Below are positions 12,420-24,100 of a DNA stretch of 64,000 nucleotides, one piece after another. The stretch is from positions 3,906,001-3,970,000 of the forward strand of contig NC_015740.1 in assembly GCF_000219605.1 (NCBI RefSeq). The letters are read 5' to 3'. Position 1 is the first letter of the stretch. Every line of letters starts with the position of its first letter. The DNA comes from Stutzerimonas stutzeri (GTDB lineage: Bacteria; Pseudomonadota; Gammaproteobacteria; Pseudomonadales; Pseudomonadaceae). Below the pieces are notes generated by a model. It searched no databases, was not told the origin of the DNA, and worked only from the letters and a program-made list of their open reading frames with translations. The position numbers and the translations under genes are program-made.

Positions 12420-13897
12420 GGCGACTGTTCCTCGAACAACTGACGAATCACCGGAATCAGATCGCTGGCGGCCAGGCCGCGACCCAGCGGGCCAAGGCGC
12501 TCACCGGCGCCGGCGTGCAGCCAGGCGCCCAGGCAAGCCGCATCGAACGGCGCCAGCTGCTGCGCCAGCAAGGCACCGAGCACTCCGGCCAGCACGTCGC
12601 CGAGCCCGGCACTGGCCATCGCCGGATGGCCGCGATCGCACAGGGCCAGCCGGCCATCCGGCGCCGCGACCAGCGTGCCGGCCCCCTTGAGCAACGCGAC
12701 GCACCCATAACGCTGCGCCAGCGCCCGCGCCGCCGCCGGGCGATCGGCCTGCACCTCGCCGACCGAGCACTTCAGCAGTCTCGCTGCCTCGCCCGGATGC
12801 GGCGTGATCAGGCAGCCGGACGGCAATTCGACGGCACCGGTAGCGAGCAGGTTCAACGCATCGGCATCCCAGACCTGCGGCTGCTCGCGCTGCGCAGCCG
12901 CGGAAATCAGGCTACGCCCCCACGGCGCCTGGCCGAGGCCGGGACCGACCACCAGCACATCGGCACGTTCCAGCAGCGCCGTCAGGCTGTAGGTGGACTC
13001 GACGCCATTGCACATGACCTCCGGCCGGCGCACCAGCGAAGCGCTGACGTGCTCCGGGCGGGTCGCCAGGGTCACCATGCCGGCCCCACAGCGCAGCGCA
13101 GCCTCGGCGCTGAGCAGCGCGGCGCCGCCGGTACCCAGATCACCGCCGATCACCAGCACCTGGCCGAAACTGCCCTTGTGCACGGTCGGCGAACGAGGTG
13201 CGACCCGCGCCAGCGAGCCATGGTCGAGGCGCACGGCCTCACTGGCCACCTGCGCGACGATTCCCGGGTCGGCCTGCAGGTCGTCGAACACCAGCGCGCC
13301 GACGCGATCCGGGCCGTCGGCGGTGAACAGGCCGAGCTTGAGGCCAATGAACGTCACGCTGAGATCGGCGCGCACTGTTTGCCCCAGCACCTGACCGGTG
13401 TTGGCGCACAGCCCGCTGGGCAGGTCGATTGCCAGCACCGGACGGCCGCTGGCGTTGATCGCCGCGATCGCGCTCGCATAGGGCTCGCGCACCGCGCCGG
13501 TCAGACCGGTGCCGAGCAGCGCATCCACCAGCACGCCCTGCAGCGGCGCCTCCGCCCGCCAGGGTTCGATGGGCACTCCGCAATCACGCGCTTCGGCGCA
13601 GGCCAGCGCCGCGTCGCCCTGCAGCGTTTGCGGATCGCCCACCGCCAGCACCCGCACCTGCCAGCCAGCGCGCTGCGCCAGCGCCGCCAGCAGGTAGCCA
13701 TCGCCGGCGTTGTTGCCGCGCCCCGCGAGCACGGTGACAGCACCTGCATCGGGCCAGCGCCGGCGCAGCGCGCGCCAGGCGGCATGGGCGGCACGCTGCA
13801 TCAGTTCGAAACCGGACGTACCGGCGGCAATCAGGCGCGCATCGAGTTCGCGCACCTGGGTGGCGTTGTACAGGGCGACGGGCAGGGAATCGGTCAT
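12407..13897 (-). CDS. nnr: Bifunctional NAD(P)H-hydrate repair enzyme (epimerase + dehydratase)
   Basis: Repairs hydrated NAD(P)H: the N-terminal YjeF_N half epimerises and the C-terminal ribokinase-like half dehydrates. It has about 496 residues. AGRGNNAGDGYLLA (about 58-71) is the epimerase nucleotide loop; the C-terminal half contains VIGGDLGTGGAALL, DADALNLL, TPHPGEAARLL and the terminal ASAGLGDVLAGVLGA. Two ATGs are possible (13897 and 13912), neither with a strong ribosome site; the shorter form was chosen. It is divergent from queG with a gap of about 70 bases. Confidence 0.93.
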   Translation of the reverse strand: MTDSLPVALYNATQVRELDARLIAAGTSGFELMQRAAHAAWRALRRRWPDAGAVTVLAGRGNNAGDGYLLAALAQRAGWQVRVLAVGDPQTLQGDAALACAEARDCGVPIEPWRAEAPLQGVLVDALLGTGLTGAVREPYASAIAAINASGRPVLAIDLPSGLCANTGQVLGQTVRADLSVTFIGLKLGLFTADGPDRVGALVFDDLQADPGIVAQVASEAVRLDHGSLARVAPRSPTVHKGSFGQVLVIGGDLGTGGAALLSAEAALRCGAGMVTLATRPEHVSASLVRRPEVMCNGVESTYSLTALLERADVLVVGPGLGQAPWGRSLISAAAQREQPQVWDADALNLLATGAVELPSGCLITPHPGEAARLLKCSVGEVQADRPAAARALAQRYGCVALLKGAGTLVAAPDGRLALCDRGHPAMASAGLGDVLAGVLGALLAQQLAPFDAACLGAWLHAGAGERLGPLGRGLAASDLIPVIRQLFEEQSPCLK

Positions 13898-13970
13898 CGG
13901 TGCAGGGATCATCGCGGCGGAATGTCTGGCAGAATTATACGCACCCGCTCACTTCCCGCCGCAGTCTCCG

Positions 13971-15044
13971 ATGTCCAGCTCCGCTCTCGATCCCGTCGTA
14001 CTCGCCGACTCCATCAAGGAGTGGGGCCGCGAGCTCGGCTTCCAGCAGGTGGGGATCACCGGCGTCGACCTTGGCGAGCACGAGGCGCACCTCGAGGCCT
14101 GGCTCCAGGCGGGCTATCAGGGCGAGATGGACTACATGGCCGCCCACGGCAGCAAGCGCTCGCGGCCGGACGAACTGGTGCCCGGTACGCTGCGGGTCAT
14201 CTCGTTGCGCATGGACTACCTGCCGGGCGACACCCGCATGAGCCAGCAGCTGGCCGACCCGGAGAAGGCCTATGTGTCGCGCTATGCCCTGGGCCGGGAT
14301 TACCACAAGCTGATCCGCAAGCGCCTGCAGCAGCTGGCCGAGCGCATTCAGCAGGTGGTCGGTCCGTTCGGTTTCCGCGCCTTCGTCGACAGCGCGCCGG
14401 TGCTGGAGAAGGCCGCCGGCCAGCAGGCCGGGCTCGGCTGGATCGGCAAGAACACCCTGCTGCTCAACCGCAAGGCCGGCAGCTGGTTCTTTCTCGGCGA
14501 GCTGTTCGTCGACATCGCGCTGCCGGTGGACGAGCCGGTGTCCCGCGATCACTGCGGCAGCTGCCACGCCTGCCTGGACATCTGCCCCACCGAGGCGTTC
14601 GTCGGCGAACGGCTGCTGGACGCGCGGCGCTGCATTTCCTACCTCACCATCGAGCTCAAGGGGCCGATCCCGGTCGAGCTGCGCGACAAGATCGGCAACC
14701 GCGTATTCGGTTGCGACGATTGCCAGATCGTCTGCCCCTGGAACCGCTTCGCACGCCCCACCGAGCAGGGCGACTTTCAACCGCGCCATAGCCTGGACAA
14801 CGCTGAACTGGCGACCTTGTTCCGCTGGACGGAAGAGGAATTTCTCAGCCGCACCGAGGGCTCGCCGCTACGCCGCGCCGGCTACGAACGCTGGCTACGT
14901 AATCTCGCAGTGGGCCTGGGCAATGCGCCGTCGAGCATCCCGGTGCTGGAAGCGCTTCAGGCACGCCGCGACGATCCGTCGGAGCTGGTGCGCGAGCATG
15001 TGGAGTGGGCCCTGGCCCAGCACGCCGGTCGCGCACCGGCCTGA
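13971..15044 (+). CDS. queG: Epoxyqueuosine reductase QueG
   Basis: A cobalamin- and iron-sulfur-dependent enzyme that reduces epoxyqueuosine to queuosine in tRNA. It has 357 residues. The two 4Fe-4S clusters are evident from CGSCHACLDICPTEAF (about 195-210) and GCDDCQIVCPWNRFA (about 246-260). GWIGKNTLLLN is the usual segment before the cluster domain, and YALGRDYHKLIRKRL lies in the B12 domain. It is the last gene of the pseudomonad hfq-mutL-queG order; the orn gene that normally follows nearby is not present. Confidence 0.96.
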   Translation: MSSSALDPVVLADSIKEWGRELGFQQVGITGVDLGEHEAHLEAWLQAGYQGEMDYMAAHGSKRSRPDELVPGTLRVISLRMDYLPGDTRMSQQLADPEKAYVSRYALGRDYHKLIRKRLQQLAERIQQVVGPFGFRAFVDSAPVLEKAAGQQAGLGWIGKNTLLLNRKAGSWFFLGELFVDIALPVDEPVSRDHCGSCHACLDICPTEAFVGERLLDARRCISYLTIELKGPIPVELRDKIGNRVFGCDDCQIVCPWNRFARPTEQGDFQPRHSLDNAELATLFRWTEEEFLSRTEGSPLRRAGYERWLRNLAVGLGNAPSSIPVLEALQARRDDPSELVREHVEWALAQHAGRAPA

Positions 15045-15053
15045 AACACCCGG

Positions 15054-16895
<1,842 letters not shown>

Positions 16896-16988
16896 ACCGT
16901 TTCTCCTTGTGGCGCGGACCCGTCAACTATGCCTGTGCGGCCGCGAGCTTGCCTGGACCCAGATCAGTTATGCCGCGGTTGCCGGCAA

Positions 16989-17279
16989 TCAGAGCCCGCC
17001 GCGTACACCGAGCCCGACGCCCAGCTCCGCCGCGACGGCGAAGGGCAGCAACAGCGTGTCCAGCAAGGCGCTGGCCGGCAGATCGAGCGCGGCATGCTTG
17101 GGTGCCACGGCACCGAAGCGATCCAGCGGGCAGCAGCCACCGTTGAGGCTGTACCAGTCCAGACGCGTGCCGGAATAGATGATCGGCGCGCCGGGCTTGG
17201 CCGCGTCCAGCGTGCGCACCGTGGCGCAGCCACCCAGCACGCTCAGCGTCGTCAGTACCAGCAGCGCCCGACCGATCAT
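16989..17279 (-). CDS. YceK/YidQ-family lipoprotein
   Basis: A small protein of 96 residues with a signal peptide and lipobox VLGGC (lipidated Cys18). GAPIIYSGTRLDWY and the cysteine pair in GGCCPLDRF match the YceK/YidQ (DUF1375) family of outer-membrane-type lipoproteins, whose function is unknown. The C-terminus ends in a hydrophobic helix and glycine-rich tail. It starts one base after the ubiX stop, so the two genes are co-transcribed. Confidence 0.8.
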   Translation of the reverse strand: MIGRALLVLTTLSVLGGCATVRTLDAAKPGAPIIYSGTRLDWYSLNGGCCPLDRFGAVAPKHAALDLPASALLDTLLLPFAVAAELGVGLGVRGGL

Positions 17280-17280
17280 C

Positions 17281-17910
17281 TCAGTCGTCGCTGACGATAT
17301 GGTGCTCGCCCCAGCGCGGCAGCATGTCCTGGGGAATGTTGAGCAGGTTGAGGATGCGCGCGACGACGAAATCCACCAGGTCGTCGATGCTTTGCGGCTG
17401 GTGATAGAAGCCGGGCGAGGCCGGCAGGATCACCGCGCCCAGATTCGACAGCTTGAGCATGTTTTCCAGATGAATGCTCGAATAGGGCGCCTCGCGTGGC
17501 ACCAGAATCAGCTGGCGGCGCTCCTTGAGGGTGACGTCGGCGGCGCGTTCGATCAGGTTGTTGCAGGCGCCGGTGGCGATTGCCGACAGCGTGCCGGTGG
17601 AACAGGGCACCACCACCATCGCCGTCGGTGCGCCGGAGCCGGACGCCGGCGGTGCCATCCAATCCTCCTTGGCGAACACACGGATCTGCCCGGCGGCGGC
17701 ACCGGTGTACTCGGAGAGGAAGGCCTGCATGGCCTGCGGCTTGGCCGGCAGCACCACGTCGGTCTCGGTGGCCATCACCAGTTGCGCGGCCTTGGAAATC
17801 AGGAAGTGCACCTCGCGGTCTTCCTGGATCAGGCAATCGAGCAGGCGCAGACCGTACTGCGCGCCGGAGGCGCCGGTCATGGCCAAGGTGATGCGTTCCG
17901 GTCCGCTCAT
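17281..17910 (-). CDS. ubiX: Flavin prenyltransferase UbiX
   Basis: Joins dimethylallyl phosphate to FMN, making the prenylated flavin cofactor of the decarboxylase UbiD in ubiquinone synthesis. It has 209 residues. Typical segments are [16 protein letters not shown] (phosphate loop, 9-24), [15 protein letters not shown] and [17 protein letters not shown]. It lies between mpl and yceK on the same strand; ubiX next to mpl is also seen in P. aeruginosa. Confidence 0.96.
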   Translation of the reverse strand: MSGPERITLAMTGASGAQYGLRLLDCLIQEDREVHFLISKAAQLVMATETDVVLPAKPQAMQAFLSEYTGAAAGQIRVFAKEDWMAPPASGSGAPTAMVVVPCSTGTLSAIATGACNNLIERAADVTLKERRQLILVPREAPYSSIHLENMLKLSNLGAVILPASPGFYHQPQSIDDLVDFVVARILNLLNIPQDMLPRWGEHHIVSDD

Positions 17911-17935
17911 TCAATTTGCTCCTGATGCCATTCGC

Positions 17936-17967
17936 GTGGAAATGCCTGCGGCGATTTCCACCCTACG
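17936..17967. repeat. Palindromic repeat (GTGGA/CCACCCTACG family) between mpl and ubiX
   Basis: GTGGAAAT and ATTTCCAC frame a GC loop (GCCTGCGGCG), and the unit ends in CCTACG. The mpl stop codon TAG (positions 17965-17963, minus strand) is part of this CCTACG end, so the repeat supplies the end of mpl. Related units occur near 24.1, 45.7, 58.0 and 61.7 kb. Confidence 0.75.
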
Positions 17968-19312
17968 CCAGTGCGGCGGCCAATTGGCCGTGCAACCCAC
18001 CGAAACCGCCATTGCTCATCACCACCACCTGAGTGCCCGGCACGGCATCGGCTTTCACTTTGGCAATGATCGCCTCCAGCGAATCGCAGACCGTGGTCGG
18101 CACCGGCGAGCCGGCGACGGTCGCGGCGAGATCCCAGCCGAGGTTGGCCGGTGCGTACCAGATCGCCTGATCGGCCAGCGCCACCGACTCGGCCAGGCCC
18201 TCGCGGTGCGCGCCGAGCTTCATCGAGTTCGAACGCGGCTCGACCACCGCGATGATCGGCGTATCGCCGACGCGCTTGCGCAGACCGTCGAGGGTGGTGG
18301 CGATGGCGGTCGGGTGATGGGCGAAATCGTCATAGATGGTCACGCCATTGACCTCGGCGACCTTCTCCATGCGCCGCTTGACGCTACGGAATTCGCTCAG
18401 CGCCTCGGCGCCCTGCTTCGGCAGCACGCCGACATGCCGTGCCGCCGCCAGCGTCGCCAGCGCATTGTTGACGTTGTGCCGGCCGGTCAGCTCCCACTCC
18501 ACCACGCCCTGCACCTCGCCGTCGAAGATCACTTCGAAGCGCGAGCCGTCGGCGCTGAGCAGCTTCGCCTGCCACTGGCCGCCGTCGCCAGTGGTCTGCA
18601 CCGGCGTCCAGCAGCCCATGCCGATGACGCGTTTGAGCGCCGTTTCCGACTCGGGATGGATGATCAGCCCCTCGCCTGGCACGGTGCGCACCAAATGATG
18701 GAACTGCCGCTCGATGGCGGCGAGATCCGGGAAGATATCTGCGTGATCGAACTCCAGATTGTTCAGGATCGCGGTGCGCGGGCGGTAGTGGACGAATTTG
18801 CTGCGCTTGTCGAAGAAGGCGCTGTCGTACTCGTCGGCCTCCACCACGAAGAACGGCGTACCGCCGAGCCGTGCGGAGATGCCGAAGTTCTGCGGCACAC
18901 CACCGATGAGAAAGCCCGGGCTCATGCCGGCATGTTCCAGCACCCAGGCCAGCATGCTGCTGGTGGTGGTCTTGCCATGGGTGCCGGCCGCCGCCAGTAC
19001 CCAGCGACCCTGCAGCACGTGATCGGCTAGCCATTGCGGGCCGGAGACATAGGGCAGCCCCTTGTTCAGCACGTATTCCACTGCCGGGTTGCCACGCGAC
19101 ATGGCGTTGCCCACCACCACCAGATCGGGTGCCGGTTCCAGATGCGCCGGCTCGTAGCCCTGCATCAGCTCGATACCCTGAGCCTCGAGCTGGGTGCTCA
19201 TCGGCGGATAGACGTTGGCATCGGAGCCGGTGACGCGATGGCCGAGTTCCTTGGCCAGCACCGCGAGCGAACCCATGAAGGTGCCGCAGATGCCGAGAAT
19301 ATGGATATGCAT
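17963..19312 (-). CDS. mpl: UDP-MurNAc:L-Ala-gamma-D-Glu-meso-DAP ligase
   Basis: Recycles the murein tripeptide by attaching it to UDP-MurNAc. It has 449 residues of the Mur ligase family. MHIHILGICGTFMGSLAVL is the typical N-terminus, GTHGKTTTSSMLAWVLE is the ATP loop (about 109-125), and EADEYDSAFFDKRSKFVHY follows. YDDFAHHPTAIATTL is in the C-terminal domain. The start at 19312 has AGAGGTCATCA upstream; a longer reading frame exists but is non-family sequence. The C-terminus ends inside a dispersed palindromic repeat. Confidence 0.96.
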   Translation of the reverse strand: MHIHILGICGTFMGSLAVLAKELGHRVTGSDANVYPPMSTQLEAQGIELMQGYEPAHLEPAPDLVVVGNAMSRGNPAVEYVLNKGLPYVSGPQWLADHVLQGRWVLAAAGTHGKTTTSSMLAWVLEHAGMSPGFLIGGVPQNFGISARLGGTPFFVVEADEYDSAFFDKRSKFVHYRPRTAILNNLEFDHADIFPDLAAIERQFHHLVRTVPGEGLIIHPESETALKRVIGMGCWTPVQTTGDGGQWQAKLLSADGSRFEVIFDGEVQGVVEWELTGRHNVNNALATLAAARHVGVLPKQGAEALSEFRSVKRRMEKVAEVNGVTIYDDFAHHPTAIATTLDGLRKRVGDTPIIAVVEPRSNSMKLGAHREGLAESVALADQAIWYAPANLGWDLAATVAGSPVPTTVCDSLEAIIAKVKADAVPGTQVVVMSNGGFGGLHGQLAAALA

Positions 19313-19501
19313 TGATGACCTCTGAAAGACGCCGCGCCAGACGGCATGGCCGCGCATTCGACGCTGGAAAACTGCGGCGCAGATTAGCACAGGGTCCGCT
19401 GCGGGGCGGTCGCACCGCACGTCGCCTCGCCTGCCGACGAACGGAGCCTGTTCTACGCTGAAAGACAGCAGTCATCACAATTACAAGACCGGAGACTCAT
19501 C

Positions 19502-21022
19502 ATGCGTTACGCCCATCCCGGCAGCGAAGGCGCTGTCGTTTCCTTCAAATCCCGCTACGGCAATTACATCAACGGCCAGTTCGTCGAGCCGGCCGGCGGT
19601 CAGTACTTCACCAACCTTTCCCCGGTCAACGGTCAGCCCATCGCCGAGTTTCCGCGCTCCGACGCCGCCGACATCGAAAAGGCCCTGGACGCCGCCCATG
19701 CCGCCGCCGATGCCTGGGGCAAGACCAGCGTGCAGGCGCGTTCGCTGATCCTGTTGCAGATCGCCGACCGCATCGAGCAGAACCTGGAAATGCTCGCCAT
19801 CACCGAGACCTGGGACAACGGCAAGGCGGTGCGCGAGACGCTCAACGCCGATATCCCGTTGGCCGCCGACCACTTCCGCTACTTCGCCGGCTGTATCCGT
19901 GCCCAGGAAGGCACCAGCGCCGAGATCGACGAACACACCGCGGCCTACCATTTCCACGAGCCGCTGGGCGTGGTGGGGCAGATCATCCCGTGGAACTTCC
20001 CGATCCTGATGGCCGCCTGGAAGCTCGCCCCGGCGCTGGCCGCCGGCAACTGCGTGGTGCTCAAACCGGCCGAGCAGACCCCGCTGGGCATCAACGTGCT
20101 GCTCGAATGCATCGGCGACCTGCTGCCGCCGGGGGTGCTCAACGTGGTGCACGGCTACGGCCGGGAAGCCGGCGAAGCACTGGCCTCGAGCAAGCGCATC
20201 GCCAAGATCGCCTTCACCGGCTCCACCCCGGTGGGCTCGCACATCATGAAGCGCGCCGCCGAGCACATCATTCCGAGCACCGTGGAGCTGGGCGGCAAGA
20301 GCCCGAACATCTACTTCGAGGACATCATGCAGGCCGAACCGGCCTTCATCGAGAAGGCCGCCGAGGGGCTGGTGCTGGGCTTCTTCAACCAGGGCGAGGT
20401 GTGCACCTGCCCGTCCCGCGCACTGGTGCAGGAGTCGATCTACGCGCCCTTCATGGAAGCGGTGATGAAGAAGGTCGGGCAGATCAAGCGCGGCGACCCG
20501 CTGGACACCGACACCATGGTTGGCGCCCAGGCCAGCCAGCAGCAGTTCGACAAGATCATGTCCTACCTGAAGATCGCCCAGGAAGAAGGCGCCGAAGTGC
20601 TCACCGGCGGGGCGGCCGAGAAACTCGAAGGCTCGCTCGCCACCGGCTATTACATCCAGCCGACCCTGCTCAAGGGCACCAACAAGATGCGCGTGTTCCA
20701 GGAGGAGATCTTCGGCCCGGTGATCGGCGTCACCACCTTCAAGGACGAGGCCGAGGCGCTGGCCATCGCCAACGACACCGAGTACGGCCTCGGCGCCGGC
20801 GTCTGGACCCGCGACATCAACCGCGCCTACCGCATGGGCCGGGCGATCAAGGCCGGTCGTGTCTGGACCAACTGCTACCACCTCTACCCGGCGCACGCGG
20901 CGTTCGGTGGTTACAAGAAGTCGGGCGTCGGTCGCGAGACGCACAAGATGATCCTCGACAGCTATCAGCAGACCAAGAACCTGCTGGTGAGCTACGACAT
21001 CAATCCGCTGGGCTTCTTCTGA
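19502..21022 (+). CDS. exaC: NAD-dependent acetaldehyde dehydrogenase, ExaC type
   Basis: Oxidises acetaldehyde to acetate, here most likely the acetaldehyde released by EutBC. It has 506 residues. It begins [20 protein letters not shown]. The active site shows [20 protein letters not shown], the general base Glu in VELGGKSPN, and the catalytic Cys in [12 protein letters not shown]. It closely resembles P. aeruginosa ExaC from memory of that protein. CCGGAG lies seven bases before the ATG. The operon-like placement before eat-eutB-eutC points to a role in ethanolamine use. Confidence 0.93.
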   Translation: MRYAHPGSEGAVVSFKSRYGNYINGQFVEPAGGQYFTNLSPVNGQPIAEFPRSDAADIEKALDAAHAAADAWGKTSVQARSLILLQIADRIEQNLEMLAITETWDNGKAVRETLNADIPLAADHFRYFAGCIRAQEGTSAEIDEHTAAYHFHEPLGVVGQIIPWNFPILMAAWKLAPALAAGNCVVLKPAEQTPLGINVLLECIGDLLPPGVLNVVHGYGREAGEALASSKRIAKIAFTGSTPVGSHIMKRAAEHIIPSTVELGGKSPNIYFEDIMQAEPAFIEKAAEGLVLGFFNQGEVCTCPSRALVQESIYAPFMEAVMKKVGQIKRGDPLDTDTMVGAQASQQQFDKIMSYLKIAQEEGAEVLTGGAAEKLEGSLATGYYIQPTLLKGTNKMRVFQEEIFGPVIGVTTFKDEAEALAIANDTEYGLGAGVWTRDINRAYRMGRAIKAGRVWTNCYHLYPAHAAFGGYKKSGVGRETHKMILDSYQQTKNLLVSYDINPLGFF

Positions 21023-21030
21023 TGGGCTGA

Positions 21031-21056
21031 GCGCGGTGGGCTTCGGCTCACCGCGC
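21031..21056 (+). terminator. UUCG hairpin after exaC
   Basis: GCGCGGTGGGC - TTCG - GCTCACCGCGC forms an 11-base stem (one G-U pair) with the extra-stable UUCG loop eight bases after the exaC stop. There is no T run. It may be a weak terminator or an mRNA end-protecting structure separating exaC from eat. Confidence 0.6.
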
Positions 21057-21166
21057 GTTCGAACAAGACACCTGCCGGGCTCCGCCATGGTGCTGTGGAG
21101 CCCGCAAAAGGTGCGTTCCTGCCGACATCCACCGACAAAACACCGGGAATCCCGTATTCCGTGCCG

Positions 21167-21182
21167 GGGCATGACGCTTGCT
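21167..21182 (+). promoter_or_regulatory. Sigma-54 promoter before eat
   Basis: GGGCATG-ACGC-TTGCT matches the -24/-12 consensus TGGCAYG-N4-TTGCW at all but the first base, with the required GG-N10-GC spacing. The predicted transcript start is about 25 bases before the eat ATG. This agrees with sigma-54 control of ethanolamine genes in P. aeruginosa. Confidence 0.75.
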
Positions 21183-21219
21183 AGGGAGAGAGGTGCCAAC
21201 CCGTCCAAGAGGATTCCCC

Positions 21220-22668
21220 ATGGCTCTCGAACACAGCAGTTCAACGCCACCGCACCACGCAATCGATTTCGAAACCGTTGGCAGTAGCTATTTCCAGGAA
21301 CGCGAACTGAAGAAAGGCGCCGCCGGCTGGGTGCTGCTGGTCGGCCTTGGCGTCGCCTACGTGATTTCCGGCGACTATGCCGGCTGGAACTTCGGCCTCG
21401 CCCAGGGCGGCTGGGGCGGGCTGTTCATCGCCACGCTGCTGATGGCGACCATGTACCTGTGCATGTGCTTCTCGCTGGCCGAGCTGTCGTCGATGGTCCC
21501 GACCGCGGGCGGCGGCTATGGTTTTGCCCGCACCGCCTTCGGCCCATTGGGCGGCTTTCTCACCGGCACGGCGATCCTCATCGAATACGCCATCGCGCCG
21601 GCGGCGATCGCCGTGTTCATCGGCGCCTATTGCGAGTCACTGTTCGGCATCGGCGGCTGGATGATCTATCTGGCCTTCTACATCGTCTTCATCGGCATCC
21701 ATATCTTCGGCGTCGGCGAGGCGCTGAAGCTGATGTTCATCATCACCGCGGTCGCCGCCCTTGCCCTGGCGGTGTTCATCGTCGCCATGGTGCCGCACTT
21801 CTCGGTGGACAAGCTGCTCGATATCGCGCCGACCACCGCTGCCGGTGCCAGCAACTTCCTGCCCTACGGCTACGTCGGCATCTGGGCGGCGATTCCCTAC
21901 GCGATCTGGTTCTTCCTCGCCGTCGAAGGCGTGCCGCTGGCCGCCGAGGAAACCAAGAACCCGCAGCGCGACATGCCCCGCGGGCTGATCGGCGCCATGC
22001 TGATACTGGTCGCCTTTGCCGGCCTGATCTTGCTGGTCGGCCCGGGCGGCGCCGGTTCCAGCACCCTGGTGGCATCCGGCAACCCGCTGGTGGAAGCGCT
22101 GACCACGGCCTACGGCTCGTCCACCTGGATGAGCGGCTTCGTCAACCTGGTCGGCCTGGCCGGGCTGATCGCCAGCTTCTTCTCGATCATCTTCGCCTAC
22201 TCGCGGCAGATCTTTGCCCTGTCGCGGGCCGGCTACCTGCCGCGCAACCTCTCGCTGACCAACAAGAACAAGGCGCCGGTGCTGGCCCTGGTGATCCCCG
22301 GTGTGATCGGCTTCCTGCTCTCGCTGACCGGCCAGGGCGACCTGCTGATCCTCGTCGCGGTGTTCGGCGCGACCATCTCCTACGTGTTGATGATGGCTTC
22401 GCACATCGTGCTGCGCCTGCGCCGGCCGGATCTGCATCGCCCGTACAGGACACCTGGCGGCATCGTCACCTCGGGCGTGGCGCTGGTACTGGCCTGCATC
22501 GCGGTCATCGCGGGCTTCCTGGTCGACCCGCGGGTGGTGATCGGCGCCGCGATCATCTACGGGATCTTCATCGCCTATTTCGCGATCTACAGTCGACACC
22601 ATCTGGTGGCCGGCACGCCGGAAGAGGAATTCGCGGCGATCGAGCAGGCCGAGGCGACACTCAAGTAG
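21220..22668 (+). CDS. eat: Ethanolamine permease
   Basis: An APC-superfamily amino acid/amine importer of 482 residues with about twelve hydrophobic segments. The N-terminal part has WVLLVGLGVAYVISGDYAGW, and EGVPLAAEETKNPQRDMPRG is the conserved cytoplasmic loop of this branch. The start at 21220 has AAGAGGATTCCCC upstream; a longer frame starting at 21178 would overlap the sigma-54 promoter region. The eutB ATG follows after 11 bases, so uptake and cleavage are made together. Confidence 0.94.
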   Translation: MALEHSSSTPPHHAIDFETVGSSYFQERELKKGAAGWVLLVGLGVAYVISGDYAGWNFGLAQGGWGGLFIATLLMATMYLCMCFSLAELSSMVPTAGGGYGFARTAFGPLGGFLTGTAILIEYAIAPAAIAVFIGAYCESLFGIGGWMIYLAFYIVFIGIHIFGVGEALKLMFIITAVAALALAVFIVAMVPHFSVDKLLDIAPTTAAGASNFLPYGYVGIWAAIPYAIWFFLAVEGVPLAAEETKNPQRDMPRGLIGAMLILVAFAGLILLVGPGGAGSSTLVASGNPLVEALTTAYGSSTWMSGFVNLVGLAGLIASFFSIIFAYSRQIFALSRAGYLPRNLSLTNKNKAPVLALVIPGVIGFLLSLTGQGDLLILVAVFGATISYVLMMASHIVLRLRRPDLHRPYRTPGGIVTSGVALVLACIAVIAGFLVDPRVVIGAAIIYGIFIAYFAIYSRHHLVAGTPEEEFAAIEQAEATLK

Positions 22669-22679
22669 GGAGAGCAGCC

Positions 22680-24071
22680 ATGACGTACTCGCACAGCGTG
22701 GGCGGCACCACCTGGCGCTTCGACGATCTGCGCGAGGTGATGGCCAAGGCCAGCCCTGCGCGCTCCGGCGACCTGCTCGCCGGGGTCGCGGCGGGCAGCG
22801 ACGCCGAGCGAGTGGCGGCGCAGATGTGCCTGGCCAATGTGCCGCTCAGGCGTTTTCTCGAAGAAGCACTGATCCCCTACGAACGCGATGAGGTCACCCG
22901 GCTGATCATCGACAGCCATGACGCCGCCGCCTTCGCGCCGATCAGCCACCTGACCGTTGGCGATTTCCGCAACTGGCTGCTCGGCGAGGAGGCGGACGAG
23001 TCGTCGCTGAAAGCCCTCGCACCGGGGCTGACGCCGGAAATGGTCGCCGCGGTGTCGAAGATCATGCGCGTGCAGGACCTGATCCTGGTCGCGCAGAAGG
23101 TCCGCGTCGTCACCCGCTTTCGCAACAGCATCGGCCTGGCCGGACGCATGTCCACCCGACTGCAGCCGAACCATCCCACCGACGACGGCGCCGGCATCGC
23201 CGCGAGCATTCTCGACGGCCTGCTCTACGGCAACGGCGACGCGGTGATCGGCATCAACCCGGCCACCGACAGCACCGCCGGCATCTGCGAGCTGCTGAAG
23301 ATGCTCGACGCCGTGATCAGTCGCTACGAGATCCCGACCCAGGGTTGCATCCTCACCCACGTCACCACCTCCATCGAGGCGATCAACCGCGGCGCGCCGC
23401 TGGACCTGGTGTTCCAGTCCATCGCCGGCACCGAGGCGGCCAACGCCAGCTTCGGCATCAACCTGGCAACGCTGCAGGAAGGCTACGAGGCCGGCCTGTC
23501 GCAGAAGCGCGGCACCCTCGGCGACAACCTCATGTATTTCGAGACCGGCCAGGGCAGCGCGCTCTCGGCCAACGCCCATCACGGCGTCGATCAGCAGACC
23601 TGCGAGGCCCGCGCCTACGCCGTCGCGCGCCGCTACAAGCCGCTGCTGGTGAACACCGTGGTCGGCTTCATCGGCCCGGAATACCTCTACAACGGCAAGC
23701 AGATCATCCGCGCCGGGCTGGAGGACCACTTCTGCGGCAAGCTGCTCGGCGTGCCCATGGGTTGCGACATCTGCTACACCAACCACGCCGAAGCCGACCA
23801 GGACGACATGGACATGCTGTTGACCCTGCTCGGCACGGCGGGCATCAACTTCATCATGGGCATCCCGGGCTCGGACGACGTGATGCTCAACTACCAGACC
23901 ACTTCCTTCCACGACGCCCTCTACGTGCGTCAGGTGCTCGGCCTGCGGCCCGCGCCGGAGTTCGAGGAATGGCTGGCGAAGATGCAGATCCTCCGACAGG
24001 ACGGCAATCGCCTGCAGCTCGGCCGTGACCTGCCCGAAGCCTTCCGCCGGGCGCTGGAGCAGCAGGCATGA
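22680..24071 (+). CDS. eutB: Ethanolamine ammonia-lyase large subunit
   Basis: The catalytic subunit of the coenzyme B12-dependent lyase that turns ethanolamine into acetaldehyde and ammonia. It has 463 residues. Conserved stretches include GLAGRMSTRLQPNHPTDD, NPATDSTAGI, QGCILTHVTTSIEAINRGAP, NASFGINLATLQEGYEAG and MGCDICYTNHAEADQDDMD. It starts 11 bases after eat with GGGAGAGCAGCC upstream. No microcompartment shell genes are present, so this is the cytosolic pathway. Confidence 0.97.
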   Translation: MTYSHSVGGTTWRFDDLREVMAKASPARSGDLLAGVAAGSDAERVAAQMCLANVPLRRFLEEALIPYERDEVTRLIIDSHDAAAFAPISHLTVGDFRNWLLGEEADESSLKALAPGLTPEMVAAVSKIMRVQDLILVAQKVRVVTRFRNSIGLAGRMSTRLQPNHPTDDGAGIAASILDGLLYGNGDAVIGINPATDSTAGICELLKMLDAVISRYEIPTQGCILTHVTTSIEAINRGAPLDLVFQSIAGTEAANASFGINLATLQEGYEAGLSQKRGTLGDNLMYFETGQGSALSANAHHGVDQQTCEARAYAVARRYKPLLVNTVVGFIGPEYLYNGKQIIRAGLEDHFCGKLLGVPMGCDICYTNHAEADQDDMDMLLTLLGTAGINFIMGIPGSDDVMLNYQTTSFHDALYVRQVLGLRPAPEFEEWLAKMQILRQDGNRLQLGRDLPEAFRRALEQQA

Positions 24072-24100
24072 AGCCGCTCTTGCTGTCTCGGCCATCCTCA

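Noticed and set aside
12371-14791. An 806-codon plus-strand open frame across nnr and into queG
   Set aside because: It is antisense to nnr and out of frame with queG, low in complexity (Gln/Arg/His-rich), has no family resemblance, and is explained by the GC-rich codon use of the real genes.
19313-19501. A sigma-54 promoter before exaC
   Set aside because: Several GG...GC pairs occur, but none has the correct 10-base spacing together with a -24 or -12 match, unlike the clear site before eat.
19481-21262. A 593-codon minus-strand frame opposite exaC
   Set aside because: It lies fully antisense to a well-conserved aldehyde dehydrogenase; its composition (Gly/Val/His/Gln-rich) is typical of shadow frames in GC-rich DNA.
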